DNA of 6,792 nucleotides from Candidatus Aenigmatarchaeota archaeon. GTDB taxonomy: Archaea > Aenigmatarchaeota > Aenigmatarchaeia > CG10238-14 > SCSR01. How positions within the stretch are numbered: position 1 is the first letter of the stretch; every line of letters begins with the position of its first letter. The stretch is taken from positions 1-6,792 of the forward strand of contig JAUWXZ010000032.1 of the NCBI GenBank assembly GCA_030616125.1, read 5' to 3'. Shown here piece by piece: positions 5,322-6,792 of the stretch. A program made the position numbers and the translations under genes. The notes below the pieces were generated by a model. That model saw only the letters and a list, made by a program, of their open reading frames with translations, had not been told where the DNA came from and did no database searches.

Positions 5322-6792
5322 AACCTTATGGCTTATGATTTGTTCATAGAGAGATTTCGTGACTAAAAGCCCAAGAATCAACCCACTGATTATCGATAAA
5401 CCAAAACCTTTCCACACAGTAAACAAAAGAATAAAAGAAGTTATAGAAGCTGTCATGATCAAAAATTTTTTTAAACTCAGTATTTTTCTGTGCTTATACC
5501 ATAAACTCAATTCCTTTTCTCTTGTTTTGTATTCTGTTACGAGAAACATCCAAACGGTACTGATAATTATAAAAACAATCAGACCAACAATTGACGGAAA
5601 ACCAAAAATCCAACCATAGGCTAAAACTTTTTGAGTTAGTGCTACAAACCCAAAGATGCAAACCACCTCACTCGCTACTACAGAAATCATATAGAAGCCG
5701 AGCGCAATATGCTTGTACCGGATATAAGCTAAAACAATAACAGAAATTATTATTAGAACTGTGCTTATTAACACTAATCTGATAACATTCTCTCTTAAAT
5801 ATGGCTCGTAACTTTCTGTTCCAATTAATTCAAGGTCTGGAAGTTTACCTGATTCTAAAACTGCTTGTACCTTTAATTTTTCTTCTGAAATTTCTGCGTG
5901 GTTTTCCCCAAACCCAATAACGGCTATCGTTTTTATTTCTTTCTCGGCTATTTCAACTGGAATATTCAGCTCGCCAATCATTTTTCCATCAAGATAGTAA
6001 ACTAAAAATCCTTCTAGAATTTGTTCCCCTCTAGAAAATGTTATTTCTAAACCCTTTGCTATTCTCGTAAATTTATTTGATGCTTGGTCCGAAATCTCTA
6101 GTGGAATGTTAAATTCATAAGTCTGGGGTGCGAGCTCTTTTGTATAGCTATATCGAGTTAGAACTTTCAGCACATCTTCATTAGTAAAAATTGTAGCTTC
6201 GACAACAACTGAATCGTTTGTTATGTTTAATAACTTAAAATCAATTTGTTCAAGCGAAAAAGTTTGATTAATATCTTGTGAAGAATTATTTATTTCAATT
6301 TTATTATCGATCAATTTAACAGGATAAACATTATTTTCAATCTTAATTTCTCCGGTCCCGTTCTCAATTTTAACAGCTTCTAATATTTTTGCTTCAAATT
6401 CTCCTGGAATTGTTAGTGAGCTTATTTTTTCTTTTGCCAAACTAACAATTTTTATTGTATCATTAGAAACATATGCTTTAGTTTCTGGTACGTTGAAAAT
6501 TTTGATTCTTTTATTAATAATTTGGTTAATTCTTTCTAGGTTGTTTGTGCTTGGTTTAAATAAGAATACTGTGCCACCTTGGATGTCCAAACTAAATTTT
6601 AGTTTGTCTGAAGGAATGTCAGCAACGTTTATACCCAAATTCCCATCATCAATAGCTGTACAGCCTCCAGGGCCATCATTTATTACCATTGTAACATAAT
6701 CATCTTTTTTTACACTAGATATGGCATTTGTAAAATCTTCACTATTCCCGATAGAAAAACCACTAGCATGTGTTATTACATCCCCTTCTTTT
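5316..6792 (-). CDS. secD: SecD-like export subunit with PDZ-like domain, 5' partial
   Basis: The frame stays open to the window edge, so the gene is 5' truncated: ATG 6689 is internal and 34 more residues precede it. About 491 residues are visible. The first 50 or so (KEGDVITHASGF, NSEDFTNAISSVKKDDYVTM) look like a PDZ domain. Then come the SecD signature FSLDIQGGTVFLF (near 6570-6590), the P1-head-like LERINQIINKRI, a large extracytoplasmic region, and five C-terminal membrane segments (visible residues about 335-357, 363-385, 394-418, 441-460, 462-481). The last pair reads KGFGLSIISGLILGLLVTK, matching KGF..T...G..IGVLITRP in SecD. SecD works with SecF beside the SecYE translocon and uses proton motive force. 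TM4 here (IISTVWMFLVTE) lacks the conserved Asp of the D-D/N motif. The first TM and any secF would lie beyond the window edge. It may be a diverged SecD or a paralogue. Confidence 0.8.
   Translation of the reverse strand, partial: KEGDVITHASGFSIGNSEDFTNAISSVKKDDYVTMVINDGPGGCTAIDDGNLGINVADIPSDKLKFSLDIQGGTVFLFKPSTNNLERINQIINKRIKIFNVPETKAYVSNDTIKIVSLAKEKISSLTIPGEFEAKILEAVKIENGTGEIKIENNVYPVKLIDNKIEINNSSQDINQTFSLEQIDFKLLNITNDSVVVEATIFTNEDVLKVLTRYSYTKELAPQTYEFNIPLEISDQASNKFTRIAKGLEITFSRGEQILEGFLVYYLDGKMIGELNIPVEIAEKEIKTIAVIGFGENHAEISEEKLKVQAVLESGKLPDLELIGTESYEPYLRENVIRLVLISTVLIIISVIVLAYIRYKHIALGFYMISVVASEVVCIFGFVALTQKVLAYGWIFGFPSIVGLIVFIIISTVWMFLVTEYKTREKELSLWYKHRKILSLKKFLIMTASITSFILLFTVWKGFGLSIISGLILGLLVTKSLYEQIISHKVL

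Noticed and set aside
5359..5619. Plus-strand frame of 86 codons
   Set aside because: It is antisense to the SecD membrane region, whose TM pattern and SecD signatures establish the minus frame.
6687..6689. ATG at 6689 as the true start of the SecD-like protein
   Set aside because: The frame stays open for 34 more codons to the window edge, and those residues continue the PDZ-like domain.
6493..6699. Plus-strand frame of 68 codons
   Set aside because: It is antisense to the LDIQGGT part of the SecD-like gene, with no independent support.

Overview
The window is AT-rich and archaeal. It encodes a DP1-type polymerase subunit, an archaeal family B DNA polymerase and an archaeal-style SecD. TATA-like elements lie about 26-27 bp upstream of starts that lack Shine-Dalgarno motifs, which suggests leaderless transcripts. 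The small winged-helix proteins, compact genes and PDZ-SecD arrangement point to an uncultivated, probably DPANN-like lineage (Woesearchaeota/Pacearchaeota type). That placement is inference.

Layout. Positions 2-151 hold the C-terminal end of a calcineurin-like metallophosphoesterase. A 120-aa winged-helix-like protein with its own SD site follows (240-602). The 298-bp gap at 603-900 is the only sizeable non-coding stretch and is highly structured. It holds a small hairpin, a nearly pure A/T tract with an 11-bp direct repeat and a heptamer tandem repeat, then 20-bp-periodic iteron-like repeats. The array ends in a dyad that abuts a TATA box. Downstream, on one strand and tightly spaced, lie two paralogous small winged-helix proteins (901-1128, 1188-1445), a short DP1-like protein (1453-2625) and a family B polymerase (2634-5321). 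A SecD-like protein on the minus strand (5316 to the window edge) converges on the polymerase gene and overlaps it by 6 bp.

Main point of interest. The B-family polymerase has intact polymerase and 3'-5' exonuclease motifs. It ends in a zinc ribbon that resembles the C-terminal ribbon of DP2, the large subunit of PolD. Eight bases upstream is a DP1-like gene whose nuclease motif III (normally GNHD) reads GEVD. Together this suggests a PolB catalytic subunit docked through its C-terminal zinc ribbon to an exonuclease-defective DP1-type B subunit. That is the architecture of the eukaryotic replicases (Pol alpha/delta/epsilon) and unlike canonical PolD. The two small DNA-binding proteins and the iteron/dyad region could form the regulatory or origin-like module of this cassette.

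The SecD-like protein is itself unusual. It has a PDZ-like domain before the SecD extracytoplasmic region and lacks the conserved membrane aspartate at the expected position.
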